From contig JAIXQP010000050.1 of the NCBI GenBank assembly GCA_027485675.1, positions 1-64,000 on the forward strand: a stretch of 64,000 nucleotides of DNA, in the 5' to 3' direction. Source of the stretch: Terriglobales bacterium. GTDB taxonomy: Bacteria; Acidobacteriota; Terriglobia; Bryobacterales; Bryobacteraceae. Made by a program: the position numbers and the translations under genes. Position 1 is the first letter of the stretch, and each line of letters opens with the position of its first letter. The notes below the pieces were generated by a model that did no database searches, was not told where the DNA came from, and saw only the letters and a program-made list of their open reading frames with translations. Positions 27,150 through 35,791 of this stretch are shown here, piece after piece.

Positions 27150-27205
27150 CACCCGAAGTGTGTCTCCGCGAACCGCTTGCCTCGATGGCACACCCGAAGT
27201 GTGTC
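27150..27205 (+). repeat. 15-bp direct repeat pair
   Basis: CACCCGAAGTGTGTC occurs at 27150-27164 and again at 27191-27205, 41 bases apart, in the non-coding stretch between the STGPRT-family and HEPN genes. It could be an operator or relic of a mobile element end. Confidence 0.7.
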
Positions 27206-27223
27206 GACTCGCACGGCAAAGGT

Positions 27224-27240
27224 TGGCTTCGAATCGCAAA
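27224..27240 (+). repeat. 17-bp direct repeat, left copy
   Basis: TGGCTTCGAATCGCAAA, identical to 28153-28169. The pair brackets the HEPN two-gene module. A degenerate third copy (GGCTTCGAACCGCA) follows near 27266. Confidence 0.8.
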
Positions 27241-27339
27241 ATCGCCGCTCACCGCCCCGCCAGCCGGCTTCGAACCGCAGTTTGCTCTTTGTCAACTCAC
27301 CCAAATGACCCGGTTCACCCGCTCAGTCCCGCGGTTTGA

Positions 27340-27804
27340 TCAACAACGACACAAGGTACTCCCGGGCGACATCTTCATCCCGGATTGAAGCCCAGATTTA
27401 AATGCCTGCCGGGCAGTAGATACCTCTCGAAGCGCCTCGACGTAGGTCCAACGAATTCCGTTGTGATAGTCCGCGAGGTGACGCCTATCCTGCAGTTGCA
27501 CGAATGCCTGAGCCACCAACCTCAGATTCTGAACCAGTGTAGGATCCACCCCGATAAATGGGAACAGTCGTGAGTCGAGGAGGCGCTGCGATGCTCTCCG
27601 CATCACTGCATGCTCAAACATGCGTCCAAAGGCATCCCTCGAGCTGTCGCGCTTCCAGTTTAGGGCCGTTTCGCTAATTAGCAGATGAAACAGGGCGTAG
27701 TAGGCCGTCGAGACGGCCCGCCGAAGGTCGGCCTGGGTCACGTTCGGTTGGTTCTTGTGAATCAGTTCCCCGGCCTGAGCCAAAAGATCATCGTGGAAGG
27801 CCAT
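27340..27804 (-). CDS. HEPN-domain protein
   Basis: A 154-residue helical protein with the HEPN/UPF0332 signature DLRRAVSTAYYALFHLLI near 26-43, and R108-x5-H114 (RHLADYH), which fits the R-x4-6-H ribonuclease motif. HEPN proteins of this size are usually toxins of two-gene systems. It lies 6 bases after the stop of a 105-residue gene on the same strand, so the two form an operon. The last 15 residues are Ser/Gly/Cys-rich and may not be conserved. Confidence 0.7.
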   Translation of the reverse strand: MAFHDDLLAQAGELIHKNQPNVTQADLRRAVSTAYYALFHLLISETALNWKRDSSRDAFGRMFEHAVMRRASQRLLDSRLFPFIGVDPTLVQNLRLVAQAFVQLQDRRHLADYHNGIRWTYVEALREVSTARQAFKSGLQSGMKMSPGSTLCRC

Positions 27805-27810
27805 TCGCAG

Positions 27811-28128
27811 TTAGGCCCATCCTCGGTCTGGGCCCACCTCGGAATCGCTGCGGAATGTGAAATAGGGCACTAACCCCCAGTTCTCATAGGGTCGAATCTG
27901 GTCGAACAGCGTCGACGAGATCTTGCCCGTTACCTCTGCCAGAGTGTCCTCATGTACCGCCCAATCCGCCAGGACGATCCGAAAATAGATCGCCGGATCA
28001 CCGCTCGTGTCGGCTCCGACCGAGTGTCGCAAGCGAACCACCTCCGGGCCAAGCAGGTTCGCCGCCTTTTCGACGGCGTCCGCAAGCCGTGCCTGATCAA
28101 CGTATCCAGTCGCGACAACCATACTCAT
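27811..28128 (-). CDS. Small protein, likely partner of the HEPN protein
   Basis: A 105-residue protein I cannot place in a named family. It reads as an alpha/beta domain with YFRIVLADWAVHEDTLAEVTGKI and a C-terminal NWGLVPYFTFRSDSE segment. It lacks the GSx10DxD nucleotidyltransferase motif of MNT antitoxins, so the pair is not the classic HEPN-MNT type. A second ATG is at 28122. Confidence 0.55.
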   Translation of the reverse strand: MSMVVATGYVDQARLADAVEKAANLLGPEVVRLRHSVGADTSGDPAIYFRIVLADWAVHEDTLAEVTGKISSTLFDQIRPYENWGLVPYFTFRSDSEVGPDRGWA

Positions 28129-28152
28129 AGTCTATAGCGCCGGCCAAGAAAC

Positions 28153-28169
28153 TGGCTTCGAATCGCAAA
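28153..28169 (+). repeat. 17-bp direct repeat, right copy
   Basis: TGGCTTCGAATCGCAAA, identical to 27224-27240, placed 7 bases beyond the stop codon of the SMP-30 gene. Confidence 0.8.
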
Positions 28170-28176
28170 CAACCGC

Positions 28177-29190
28177 CTAGCAGATATGCGCCCCCGCCGT
28201 ATTCACATACACCGCATACAACGACTGGCTCGCCGTCATAAACAACCGGTTCCGCCGCGTCCCGCCAAAACACACATTCGCACAGCTCTCCGGCAGCTTA
28301 ATCAACCCAATCCGCTCCCCCTCCGGCGTCACCACCTGCACCCCGGGCCGCGCCCCGCCCCAAATGTTCCCATCCACATCACACCGGATCCCGTCCGCCG
28401 CCGAAGGCCCCTTCGTCACCGGGTTATCCAACACCACCAGCCGCTTCCCACCCGTCAACCCCGCCCCGTTCACCCCCCACACCTTAATGTCGCGCCCGCC
28501 CGCCCCCGTATCCGCCACGTACAGCCTCTTATAATCCGGCGAAAAGCAGATCCCGTTCGGCCCGCTCACCTCGTCCGTCACCTTGCTGATCTGGCCCGTC
28601 TTCCCGTCCACCCGGTACACCGCCTCCTTCAGCTCCTTCGCCGCCTTGAACCCCTCATAGTCCCCGTTGATCCCGTACGGCGGATCCGTAAACCAAATGC
28701 TCCCGTCCGGATGCACCACCAGGTCATTCGGCGAGTTCAGCCGCTTGCCCTCAAACCGCTCCGCAATCACCGTCACCGACCCGTTGTACTCATACCGCAC
28801 CACCCGTCGCCCCTCGTGCTCGGCCGATAGCTGCCGCCCCTCATAGTCAAACGTGTTCCCGTTGCTGAACCCCGCCGGATTCCGGAACACCGTCACCCGC
28901 CGGTCGTCCTCAATCCATCGCAGCTGCACATTCGCCGGAATGTCGCTCCACACCAGATACTTGCCCACCCCGTTCCACGCCGGCCCCTCGGCCCACGACG
29001 TCCCAATGTGCAGCCGCCGGATGCTCGTGTTCCCAATCATGTACTTCCGAAAGCGCGGGTCCAGCGCTTCGATGTCCGGGTCCGGATACTGGATCGGCTG
29101 CTGCCCCGTCCAGTCCCGCGGCGTCTGCGCCGCCAGCGCCCCCGCTCCCAACATCCCCAGCACCCCTCTTCGCGTATACTCTCGGTTCAT
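28177..29190 (-). CDS. SMP-30/gluconolactonase family protein
   Basis: A 337-residue six-bladed propeller lactonase-like enzyme with a twin-arginine-like leader (RRGVLGMLGAGALAAQT). Metal-site residues expected of the family are present: E in WAEGPAW near 68, N in LNSPNDLVV near 152, N in SGPNGICF near 210 and D in SAADGIRCD near 266. It probably hydrolyses a sugar lactone in the periplasm. The start is 21 bases from the divergent DUF6351 start. Confidence 0.85.
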   Translation of the reverse strand: MNREYTRRGVLGMLGAGALAAQTPRDWTGQQPIQYPDPDIEALDPRFRKYMIGNTSIRRLHIGTSWAEGPAWNGVGKYLVWSDIPANVQLRWIEDDRRVTVFRNPAGFSNGNTFDYEGRQLSAEHEGRRVVRYEYNGSVTVIAERFEGKRLNSPNDLVVHPDGSIWFTDPPYGINGDYEGFKAAKELKEAVYRVDGKTGQISKVTDEVSGPNGICFSPDYKRLYVADTGAGGRDIKVWGVNGAGLTGGKRLVVLDNPVTKGPSAADGIRCDVDGNIWGGARPGVQVVTPEGERIGLIKLPESCANVCFGGTRRNRLFMTASQSLYAVYVNTAGAHIC

Positions 29191-29211
29191 AAGACCCTAT
29201 CTATATCGCAT

Positions 29212-31167
29212 ATGCCCCTCCTCGCTCTAGCCCTCCAAATCCTCACCCTCTCCGCCGCGCCCGATCGCGTCACCGGCGGCGACGTCCTCGTCCGCATCGA
29301 ACTCGCCGACTCCCAGCCCCTCACCGTCCAGCTCAACGGCCGCGACATCACCGGCTCCTTCCGCCCCGTCGGCCGCGCTCTCCTCGGCCTCGTCACCGGG
29401 CTCCGCCTCGGCGCCAATACGCTCACGGCCGGCCGCCAGCAACTCGCCCTCACCAACTTCCCCGCCGCCGGCCCCGTCTTCTCCGGCCCCCACCAGCAGC
29501 CCTTCATCTGCGAGTCCGCCAGCTTCGCCCTTCCCGACGGCGGCCTCCTCGGCCCCCCGCTCGATGCCGACTGCACCGCCCGCACCGAAGTCACCTATAT
29601 GTACCGGCCCACCCCCTACGGCCCCCTCAAGCCCCTTCCGTCGCTCACCGCGCTGCCCGCCGACGTCGCCCGCACCACCACCACCCTCGGCCGCACCGTC
29701 CCCTACATCGTCCGCATCGAAACCGGCACCCGCAACCGCGCCATCTACCAAACCGCCATCCTCCACGACCCCACCGCCGAACCCGCCCCCTCGCCCTTCG
29801 CCCCGCCCGCCGCCTGGAATCAGCGCCTGCTCTACACCTTCGGCGGCGGCTGCACCGGCGGCTGGTATCGCCAGGGCGGCTCGCTCAACCTCCCCGTCAG
29901 CGACGACATCGTCGGCCGCGGCTACGCCGAAGCCGCCGCCACCCTTAACGTCTTCGGCACCAACTGCCAGGACGTGACCGCCGCCGAAACTATGATGATG
30001 GTCAAGGAGCGCTTCATCGAAACCTACGGCCCGCCCCGCTTCACCTTCGGCCGCGGCGGCTCCGGCGGCGCCTATCAGCAGATCCAGATCGCCGACAACT
30101 ACCCTGGCCTCCTCGACGGCATCATCCCCAGCGCCACCTTCCCCGAAGTCCTCGAAACCACCCAGTTCCTCACCGACGCCCAGCTCCTCGACGCCTACTT
30201 CTCCCGCTCCTCCCTCACCGACGCCCAGAAGCGCTCGATCAACGGCCACGCCAACCTCGCTAACATCGCTGGCCCCGCCGGTGGCGCCGGCCGCATCAAC
30301 CCCGAAAAGTTCTGCCCGCCTCAGCTTCCCGCCGAACTCCGCTACCACCCCGTCTTCCACCGCGCCGGCGCCCGCTGCGACATCTTCGATCACAACGTCA
30401 ACGTCTACGGCCGCGACCCCCTCACCGGCTTCGCCCGCCGCGCCATCGACAATACCGGTGTCCAGTACGGCCTCGCTGCTCTGAACGCGGGCGCCATCAC
30501 CCCGGCCCAGTTCCTCGATCTCAACGAGCGCATCGGCGGCTATGACAACGATGGCAACCTCGTCCCCACCCGCGCCGTCGCCGACCCCGCCGCGGTCCGC
30601 GCCGCCTACCAGACCGGCCGCATCACCCACGGTGGCCTCGGCCTCGCCAAGGTCCCCATCATCGACGTCCGCGTCTATCAGGACGCAAGCGACAAAGGCG
30701 ACGTCCATCTCAAGTACCATTCCTACGCCCTCCGCGAGCGCCTCCGCCGCGCCAATGGCACCCTCGCCAACTACGTCATGCTCCTCAGCGACAACGCCTA
30801 TAACCAGGTTGGCTTTGCCATCACCAAGATGGACGAGTGGCTCACCTCCGGCGTCCGCCCCGCCGACCTCGTCGACAGTTGCCACTCCCCCGCCGGAGAA
30901 CGCATCGTCGAAACCCAGACCTTCACCGGGGGCCGCTGCAACAGCTTCTATCCCACCTACCCCTCGCCCCGCATGGTCGCCGGCGGACCCGTCACCAACG
31001 ACGTCCTCAAGTGCCAGCTCAAACCGGTCGACCCCGCCGACTACAAGGTCCCCTTCGCCCCCGCCGAGCTCGACCGCCTCGCTCGCGCCTTTCCCACCGG
31101 CGTCTGCGACTGGTCCAAGCCCGGCGTCGAGCAGCAGAAGCCGCTCGGCACGTGGCTCCGTTACTAG
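29212..31167 (+). CDS. DUF6351 family protein, tannase/alpha-beta-hydrolase-like
   Basis: A 651-residue exported protein: a short signal peptide (MPLLALALQILTLSAAP), an Ig-like N-terminal part (about 20-95), then a hydrolase-like domain with LLYTFGGGCTGGWYRQGG near 204 and the nucleophile-elbow-like FGRGGSGGAYQQIQIADNYPG near 280. Paired cysteines are common, as in secreted esterases. The ATG at 29212 is chosen because upstream in-frame codons lack signal-peptide character. The gene is strikingly C-rich. It shares its stop bases (CTAG) with the opposing S4 gene. Confidence 0.8.
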   Translation: MPLLALALQILTLSAAPDRVTGGDVLVRIELADSQPLTVQLNGRDITGSFRPVGRALLGLVTGLRLGANTLTAGRQQLALTNFPAAGPVFSGPHQQPFICESASFALPDGGLLGPPLDADCTARTEVTYMYRPTPYGPLKPLPSLTALPADVARTTTTLGRTVPYIVRIETGTRNRAIYQTAILHDPTAEPAPSPFAPPAAWNQRLLYTFGGGCTGGWYRQGGSLNLPVSDDIVGRGYAEAAATLNVFGTNCQDVTAAETMMMVKERFIETYGPPRFTFGRGGSGGAYQQIQIADNYPGLLDGIIPSATFPEVLETTQFLTDAQLLDAYFSRSSLTDAQKRSINGHANLANIAGPAGGAGRINPEKFCPPQLPAELRYHPVFHRAGARCDIFDHNVNVYGRDPLTGFARRAIDNTGVQYGLAALNAGAITPAQFLDLNERIGGYDNDGNLVPTRAVADPAAVRAAYQTGRITHGGLGLAKVPIIDVRVYQDASDKGDVHLKYHSYALRERLRRANGTLANYVMLLSDNAYNQVGFAITKMDEWLTSGVRPADLVDSCHSPAGERIVETQTFTGGRCNSFYPTYPSPRMVAGGPVTNDVLKCQLKPVDPADYKVPFAPAELDRLARAFPTGVCDWSKPGVEQQKPLGTWLRY

Positions 31168-31526
31168 TCGCGGCCCTGGAAACGGATAATCTTCCGCCGG
31201 TCTTTCTTCGAGGGCTTGCCCTCGGGGTAAAAGGGCATCGCCTTCTTTACCTCGATCGCCAACTTCCGCCGCTCCTTGCTCTCCGGAGTCTCAAAATACA
31301 GGGTCTGCGCCACCGCGGCCGGACCCCGCATTTCGCTCAGCCCAAGCACCTCGACGTCATATTCGCCGGCCTCGCTCTTGATGTGCAGCTTGTCGCCCAC
31401 GCGCACCTCCCGCGCGGGTTTCGCCGTCTGCCCGTTCCACTGGATCCGGCCCAGATCACACGCCTTAATGGCAAGGGCCCGGGTCTTGAAGAACCGGGCC
31501 GCCCACAACCACTTATCGATCCGCAT
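31164..31526 (-). CDS. S4-domain RNA-binding protein, Hsp15-like
   Basis: A 120-residue protein. The S4 domain (MRIDKWLWAARFFKTRALAIKAC, NGQTAKPAREVRVGD) and a basic C-terminus (KPSKKDRRKIIRFQGRD) match HslR/Hsp15, which rescues stalled 50S subunits with nascent chains. It overlaps the amidohydrolase stop by TAATG and is therefore coupled to it. Confidence 0.85.
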   Translation of the reverse strand: MRIDKWLWAARFFKTRALAIKACDLGRIQWNGQTAKPAREVRVGDKLHIKSEAGEYDVEVLGLSEMRGPAAVAQTLYFETPESKERRKLAIEVKKAMPFYPEGKPSKKDRRKIIRFQGRD

Positions 31527-32629
31527 TACCGGGGGAACTGCGAAGCGTCAATCCCCGGGATGATCCGGAGCGCGTTCTTGTAGTAGAGCTTCTTCAGTAC
31601 ATCGTCCGGCAGGTCCATCCCGTACATCTTCCAGAACGCATGGCGCTTCCGGTAGTAGTCGAAGTACTCGTCGGCCGTCTCAAACACCCGGAAATAGGTG
31701 AAGTATTCGCTCGTCTCCCAGATGTCCTTGCCGAACAGCACCCGGTCCTGATACTTGACGAACCACGCCCGCGCCGTCCGCGGCTGCCGGCCGAGTTCCG
31801 CCAGCACCGCGCCCACTTCCGTGAGCATGTTCGGATACTTGTCCATCAACTTGCCGAGCTCACCCAAGTCGCCGCCCAGCCAGCCCAGATGGGCGTTGAT
31901 GAACGTCGTCTTCGGATGGCGCCCAATCCGCGTATACAACTCGCCCATCAGCGTCTCCCAGGTCGGGTACTTGTCTGGTGGACGGTAGCGGCTCGGAAAC
32001 TGCTTCAGCTCGAGCCACCGCTCGTTGTCCTTGTCCCAGGGTTGGAAAAACTGCCGCGGCTCGGCCGTGTGGATCAGCACCGGAATCTTGTACTTCGCGC
32101 AAACCTCAAAGGCCTTATCAAAGCGCGGATCGTCGATCTTGATCCGTTCGCCGCTCTTGATCCGCAGGTCCATGCCGAAGTTCTTGAAGAACTTCAGGCC
32201 TTGGGCGCCGTTCTTGATGTCCTGCTCCAACTGTTTGGCGACCAGGTCCGGATAGTCCGGCGCCTCCATGTCTTCAAAGTTCAGATTGGCGAAGATCACG
32301 AAGCGCTTCGGATAGTTGCCCTTCATGTTGTCGACCGTCTTCTTCAGCCGGTCGCCATAGCTGCCCGACAGGTTCACCATCACCTGCAGGTTCAGCCCGT
32401 CCATGTCCTTGACGAGCTTATCGAGCGCAGCCTTGTTCATCTCCCCACGCTGATGGTTGTGGACGTCAATGAAGGGGTACTTCGCCCGCTTCACGATATG
32501 TTCATCGACCTTCAACCCCGACTTCGGGTTGTAGTCTTCAAACGGAATCACCGCATTCTTGTCCGGGCGCGGAAACTCCGGCTGCGCCAGCAGCGCGACC
32601 GGCATGACCAGCAGCAGAGCCTTTTTCAT
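31526..32629 (-). CDS. Exported amidohydrolase-2 family protein
   Basis: A 367-residue TIM-barrel metal hydrolase with a signal peptide (MKKALLLVMPVALLAQP). The metal-binding HNH in FIDVHNHQRGE near 55, GLKFFKNFG near 149, LIHTAEPRQF near 190 and NAHLGWLGGD near 243 fit the amidohydrolase_2 fold. The usual catalytic Asp near the C-terminus is likely in VLFGKDIWE. The substrate is unknown. Confidence 0.8.
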   Translation of the reverse strand: MKKALLLVMPVALLAQPEFPRPDKNAVIPFEDYNPKSGLKVDEHIVKRAKYPFIDVHNHQRGEMNKAALDKLVKDMDGLNLQVMVNLSGSYGDRLKKTVDNMKGNYPKRFVIFANLNFEDMEAPDYPDLVAKQLEQDIKNGAQGLKFFKNFGMDLRIKSGERIKIDDPRFDKAFEVCAKYKIPVLIHTAEPRQFFQPWDKDNERWLELKQFPSRYRPPDKYPTWETLMGELYTRIGRHPKTTFINAHLGWLGGDLGELGKLMDKYPNMLTEVGAVLAELGRQPRTARAWFVKYQDRVLFGKDIWETSEYFTYFRVFETADEYFDYYRKRHAFWKMYGMDLPDDVLKKLYYKNALRIIPGIDASQFPR

Positions 32630-32645
32630 TCCTTGCAGTATAGGC

Positions 32646-33368
32646 CTAGGGCGCGACGCCGAGCAATGCCGCCACTTCGTTCCGCAACTGTTCGGTCAGC
32701 GGTCCCTTGTCGCGATTACTCAATCCTTCGGTCGGAATCGGCTTACCGATGCGGACCACCACCGTACCGCCGCGGACCGCCACGCCGTGCATCGGCAGAA
32801 TGTCGCGGGTCCCGATCAGGCCGAACGGCACAATCGGCGCTCCGCTCTTGATGCCGAGAATCGCCGCACCTTCCTTGAACGGTTCGAGTTCGCCTTCCGT
32901 CCGTCCGCCCTCCGGGAAGATCAGAATCGAGAGGCGCTTCTCCCGGATCGTGGTTCCCGCCAGCGTCAGACTCCTCACCGCCTCGCGCGGGTTATCGAGC
33001 GAAACCGAAATGTGCCCCGCCGTCCGCAGATGCGTCCCCATGAAGGGAATGGAGAACAGCTCGCTCTTAGCCATGAACCGGAAGTTGTAAGGCAGCGCCC
33101 AGAGCAGCGCCGGGGTGTCCGAGTAGCTGCGGTGGTTCCCGGCGAAGATGTAGTGCGCCTTCGGGTCCAGGTTCTCCAGGCCCTCGACGACCATGTGCAT
33201 CCCCATGATCTTCGTCAGCATCCGGCCCCAGATCTTGGCGCAGGCGATCTGCTTGGTGCCGTCCTTATCGAATGGAATCAGGCAGTAACTGATGATGCCC
33301 ATCACCACCGTCGCCAGGACGATGAGAGGGTCGGTAAACAGAAGCGTTCGGATGAGGGCGAAGGACAT
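32646..33368 (-). CDS. plsC: 1-acylglycerol-3-phosphate acyltransferase
   Basis: A 240-residue membrane acyltransferase that adds the second acyl chain to lysophosphatidate. An N-terminal TM segment (FTDPLIVLATVVMGIISYCLIPF) precedes motif I HRSYSD near 79 (NHx4D), motif II around FMGTHLRTAGHISV, motif III FPEGGRTEGELEPFKEG and motif IV VPFGLIG. The start at 33368 is taken because the FolC stop ends one base upstream; the longer open frame overlaps folC. Confidence 0.88.
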   Translation of the reverse strand: MSFALIRTLLFTDPLIVLATVVMGIISYCLIPFDKDGTKQIACAKIWGRMLTKIMGMHMVVEGLENLDPKAHYIFAGNHRSYSDTPALLWALPYNFRFMAKSELFSIPFMGTHLRTAGHISVSLDNPREAVRSLTLAGTTIREKRLSILIFPEGGRTEGELEPFKEGAAILGIKSGAPIVPFGLIGTRDILPMHGVAVRGGTVVVRIGKPIPTEGLSNRDKGPLTEQLRNEVAALLGVAP

Positions 33369-33369
33369 G

Positions 33370-34560
33370 TTATTGGACGAGAAGAGCGCGGGCCTCTCCC
33401 ACGAGATAGAGCGAGCCGGTGATAAAGAGCACGTCGCACTGGCGGGGCATCGCCAGCGCCTCTTGGATATTGGGCGCGGCGCGGGCGTTGGGATGCGGTG
33501 CGAGTTCGAGCATCGCCTCCGGGCGCAGCGCGCGAGCTTGCGCCGGAGCGGTGCAGATGAGTTCATCCGCCAGCGGAAACAGAATCGAAGACACCTCGTC
33601 GAACGCCTTATCGCGCATGGCCCCGAAGATCATACCCACGCGTTTCCCCGCAAACTTCTGCTCGATATACCGCGCCAGAGCCTTCGCGCCCGCCGGGTTG
33701 TGCGCGCCGTCGAGAATGATGAGCGGGTCTTGGCTGACGGTTTCAAGCCGCCCTGGCCACACCGCTTTCGCCATGCCGTCGAGCGGTATGCCGAGTAGTT
33801 GCAGAGCCCGCGCGGCGGTCTTCGCGTTCTCGGCCTGGTGCTCTCCGGCGAGCGGGCACGGCACCGGCCCGGTGATTTCGCTCGAATGATAGAGCGGGGC
33901 GCCCACTTCGCGCGCCCGTGCTTCAATCACGGCCAATGCGGCTGGCCGCTGCGCGGAAATCACGGCCGGAACACCCGGTTTCAAAATCCCGGCCTTCTCA
34001 AAGGCGATCGACTCGATGCTCTTGCCGAGCCACTCCTCATGGTCGAAATCAATCGGGGTGATCACGCAAAGCTCGGGTTTCACGAGATTGGTCGCGTCCA
34101 GGCGGCCGCCGAGTCCAACTTCCACCACGGCGCGGTCCACGTTCTGGTCGACGAAGATCTCGAAGGCCATCAGCGTCACCGTCTCAAAGTAGGAGGGGTG
34201 ATGGGCGATCCGCCCGTCGGCAACCATCCGCAGGGCCGTCTGATGGACGATGTCGAAGGCGTGGGCGAACTGTTCCGGCGTCACCGGGCGCCCGTTGATC
34301 TGGATGCGTTCGGTCGGGTGGATCAGATGCGGCGAGGTGTAGAGACCGGTGCGCACCCCCGCCGCGCGCAGCCCGGCATCGATCATCGCGCAGGTCGACC
34401 CTTTTCCGTTCGTGCCGGCGACGTGCACGACCGGCGGCTGGGTGCCGTGAAAGCCCATGGCCTGCCAGATCAGGCCAGCGAGTTCCAGGCCCAGCTTGGC
34501 GGACTTCAGTTCATTGCCGAGTGTATACAGATACTCGACGCTCTCCGGGTAGTTCCGCAC
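33370..34560 (-). CDS. folC: Bifunctional folylpolyglutamate/dihydrofolate synthase
   Basis: A 396-residue Mur-ligase-type enzyme that adds glutamate to dihydropteroate and folates. Motifs: P-loop HVAGTNGKGSTCAMI near 46-60, the YTSPHLIHPTERIQING substrate segment, DFDHEEWLG near 172, and the C-terminal LDGAHNPAGAKAL near 278. It is just upstream of plsC and just downstream of the gluconate-dehydrogenase-like subunit gene, all on the minus strand. Confidence 0.92.
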   Translation of the reverse strand: MRNYPESVEYLYTLGNELKSAKLGLELAGLIWQAMGFHGTQPPVVHVAGTNGKGSTCAMIDAGLRAAGVRTGLYTSPHLIHPTERIQINGRPVTPEQFAHAFDIVHQTALRMVADGRIAHHPSYFETVTLMAFEIFVDQNVDRAVVEVGLGGRLDATNLVKPELCVITPIDFDHEEWLGKSIESIAFEKAGILKPGVPAVISAQRPAALAVIEARAREVGAPLYHSSEITGPVPCPLAGEHQAENAKTAARALQLLGIPLDGMAKAVWPGRLETVSQDPLIILDGAHNPAGAKALARYIEQKFAGKRVGMIFGAMRDKAFDEVSSILFPLADELICTAPAQARALRPEAMLELAPHPNARAAPNIQEALAMPRQCDVLFITGSLYLVGEARALLVQ

Positions 34561-34566
34561 GAGGAG

Positions 34567-35079
34567 TTAAGCGTGGGTGGTGTGCTTGCAGCCCATATTC
34601 TGCGGAGAGGGGACACGGCCGCCCTTGTTCAGTTCACGCATGCCGATACTGGTCTGGTAGTAGATGCGCGAGGTCCAGCCTTTAGCCAGCCGGAAGAACC
34701 GTTGGCCGGGACCGTCGCCGGCGGTGTCCAGGGATTTGAGAATGGCCACCTGCTGCGGTTCGGTGAGTTTCACAAACGGAGCGGCGTGGAGCTTGATCGA
34801 GTGGCCGTCCAGCCAGTGGATGCCACTGAGGAAGGCGTCGCGTTGGGGGGCGGGTCCTGCGGCGAGCAGGCGGTCGAGCCAGCGGTTGACGAAGGCGGCT
34901 TTCGCGCCCGGAGTATCGGTCGCGGGAATAATGAGCTCGGTGAGAGTCACCACGGTATCGTTCGTGTGAGCGTCGAAGAGCTCCGGCTTCCATTCCGGCG
35001 TGGTGGAGATCTGCGCCAAAGCTCCGGTGCCCGCCAAGGGCAACACGCTGCCAACCTGCATCAACTCGCGGCGATTCAT
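34567..35079 (-). CDS. Gluconate 2-dehydrogenase subunit 3-like protein
   Basis: A 170-residue exported protein (MNRRELMQVGSVLPLAGTGALAQ, Tat-like) with the subunit-3 pattern LTELIIPATDTPGAKAAFVNRWLDRLL and SIGMRELNKGG. Subunit 3 normally chaperones a GMC oxidoreductase encoded next to it; none is present here, so the partner must be elsewhere or the gene is a relic. The start at 35079 excludes a longer frame overlapping the next gene. Confidence 0.8.
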   Translation of the reverse strand: MNRRELMQVGSVLPLAGTGALAQISTTPEWKPELFDAHTNDTVVTLTELIIPATDTPGAKAAFVNRWLDRLLAAGPAPQRDAFLSGIHWLDGHSIKLHAAPFVKLTEPQQVAILKSLDTAGDGPGQRFFRLAKGWTSRIYYQTSIGMRELNKGGRVPSPQNMGCKHTTHA

Positions 35080-35107
35080 GAACTCAGTATATATGCTGTA
35101 ACGCCCG

Positions 35108-35728
35108 TTATTGAACCAGGGCCGGGGTGTACGTCCACGACCAGCCATCGCTGCCCACCAGGGTGAAGGACGCGCGGTCCGGCGCGATGATGATGCTCTT
35201 GTTGGCGGATTGCATGGGCATGCCGAGCAGGCGGGCGTCTGACACGGTGACCATCACATTACTCTGGACGGTTGCGCCGGCGATGGACTTCATCGAACAA
35301 CTGGCGGGGTACTGCGAAACCGAGGCGGCGGGAAAGGTCCGTTTTCCGGTGACCATGAGAGTGGTCCCGGAGACCATGTGACTGACGGCTTGGAAGTGCT
35401 CATAGGGGCCTTTGAGCTGGGGCGGCGGGCAGTTGGTGCCGTCCGACTTGAGGTTCGCGACCGTCGAGGGGAAGTCCGTGATCTTGGGCTCGCCAATCAT
35501 CTTGGAGGTCTTGTTGTCGAAGGTGTACTCGATGGTGATCTTGTCGGAAACGTCCCCTTTGCCTTCGTGGTCGCCGGAGACGACGAGGGTACGGGCTTGG
35601 TGGGAGCCCACCACGGAGAAGCGGATGACCTTGGCCCTGCTCCACTTCTGCATGACGGCCATGTCCATGCCGGGGATCTGAGCGGAGAGGCTAAGAGGAA
35701 TCAGAAGAAGCAGCGGGCACAGTCTCAT
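35108..35728 (-). CDS. Exported hypothetical protein
   Basis: A 206-residue protein with a signal peptide (MRLCPLLLLIPLSLSAQ). No family is recognised. Two cysteines (near 100 and 142) could form a disulfide; the body is predicted mostly beta (KVIRFSVVGSHQARTLVVSG). It lies upstream of the gluconate-dehydrogenase-like gene in the same orientation with 28 bases between. Confidence 0.65.
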   Translation of the reverse strand: MRLCPLLLLIPLSLSAQIPGMDMAVMQKWSRAKVIRFSVVGSHQARTLVVSGDHEGKGDVSDKITIEYTFDNKTSKMIGEPKITDFPSTVANLKSDGTNCPPPQLKGPYEHFQAVSHMVSGTTLMVTGKRTFPAASVSQYPASCSMKSIAGATVQSNVMVTVSDARLLGMPMQSANKSIIIAPDRASFTLVGSDGWSWTYTPALVQ

Positions 35729-35791
35729 GTTGGATAGTGTAAAAGATCTCCTGACAGGATGGTGTCAGCAGGGGGCGGACATACTAAGCGC

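Noticed and set aside
27150-27205. CRISPR-like short repeat pair
   Set aside because: Only two copies, 15 bp, with no further units and no cas genes.
28186-28830. 214-codon plus-strand frame opposite the SMP-30 gene
   Set aside because: Arg/Pro/His-rich antisense translation; the minus frame has the lactonase residues.
29227-30885. 552-codon minus-strand frame opposite the DUF6351 gene
   Set aside because: Gly/Ala/Val/Asp-rich antisense shadow; the plus frame has a signal peptide and hydrolase motifs.
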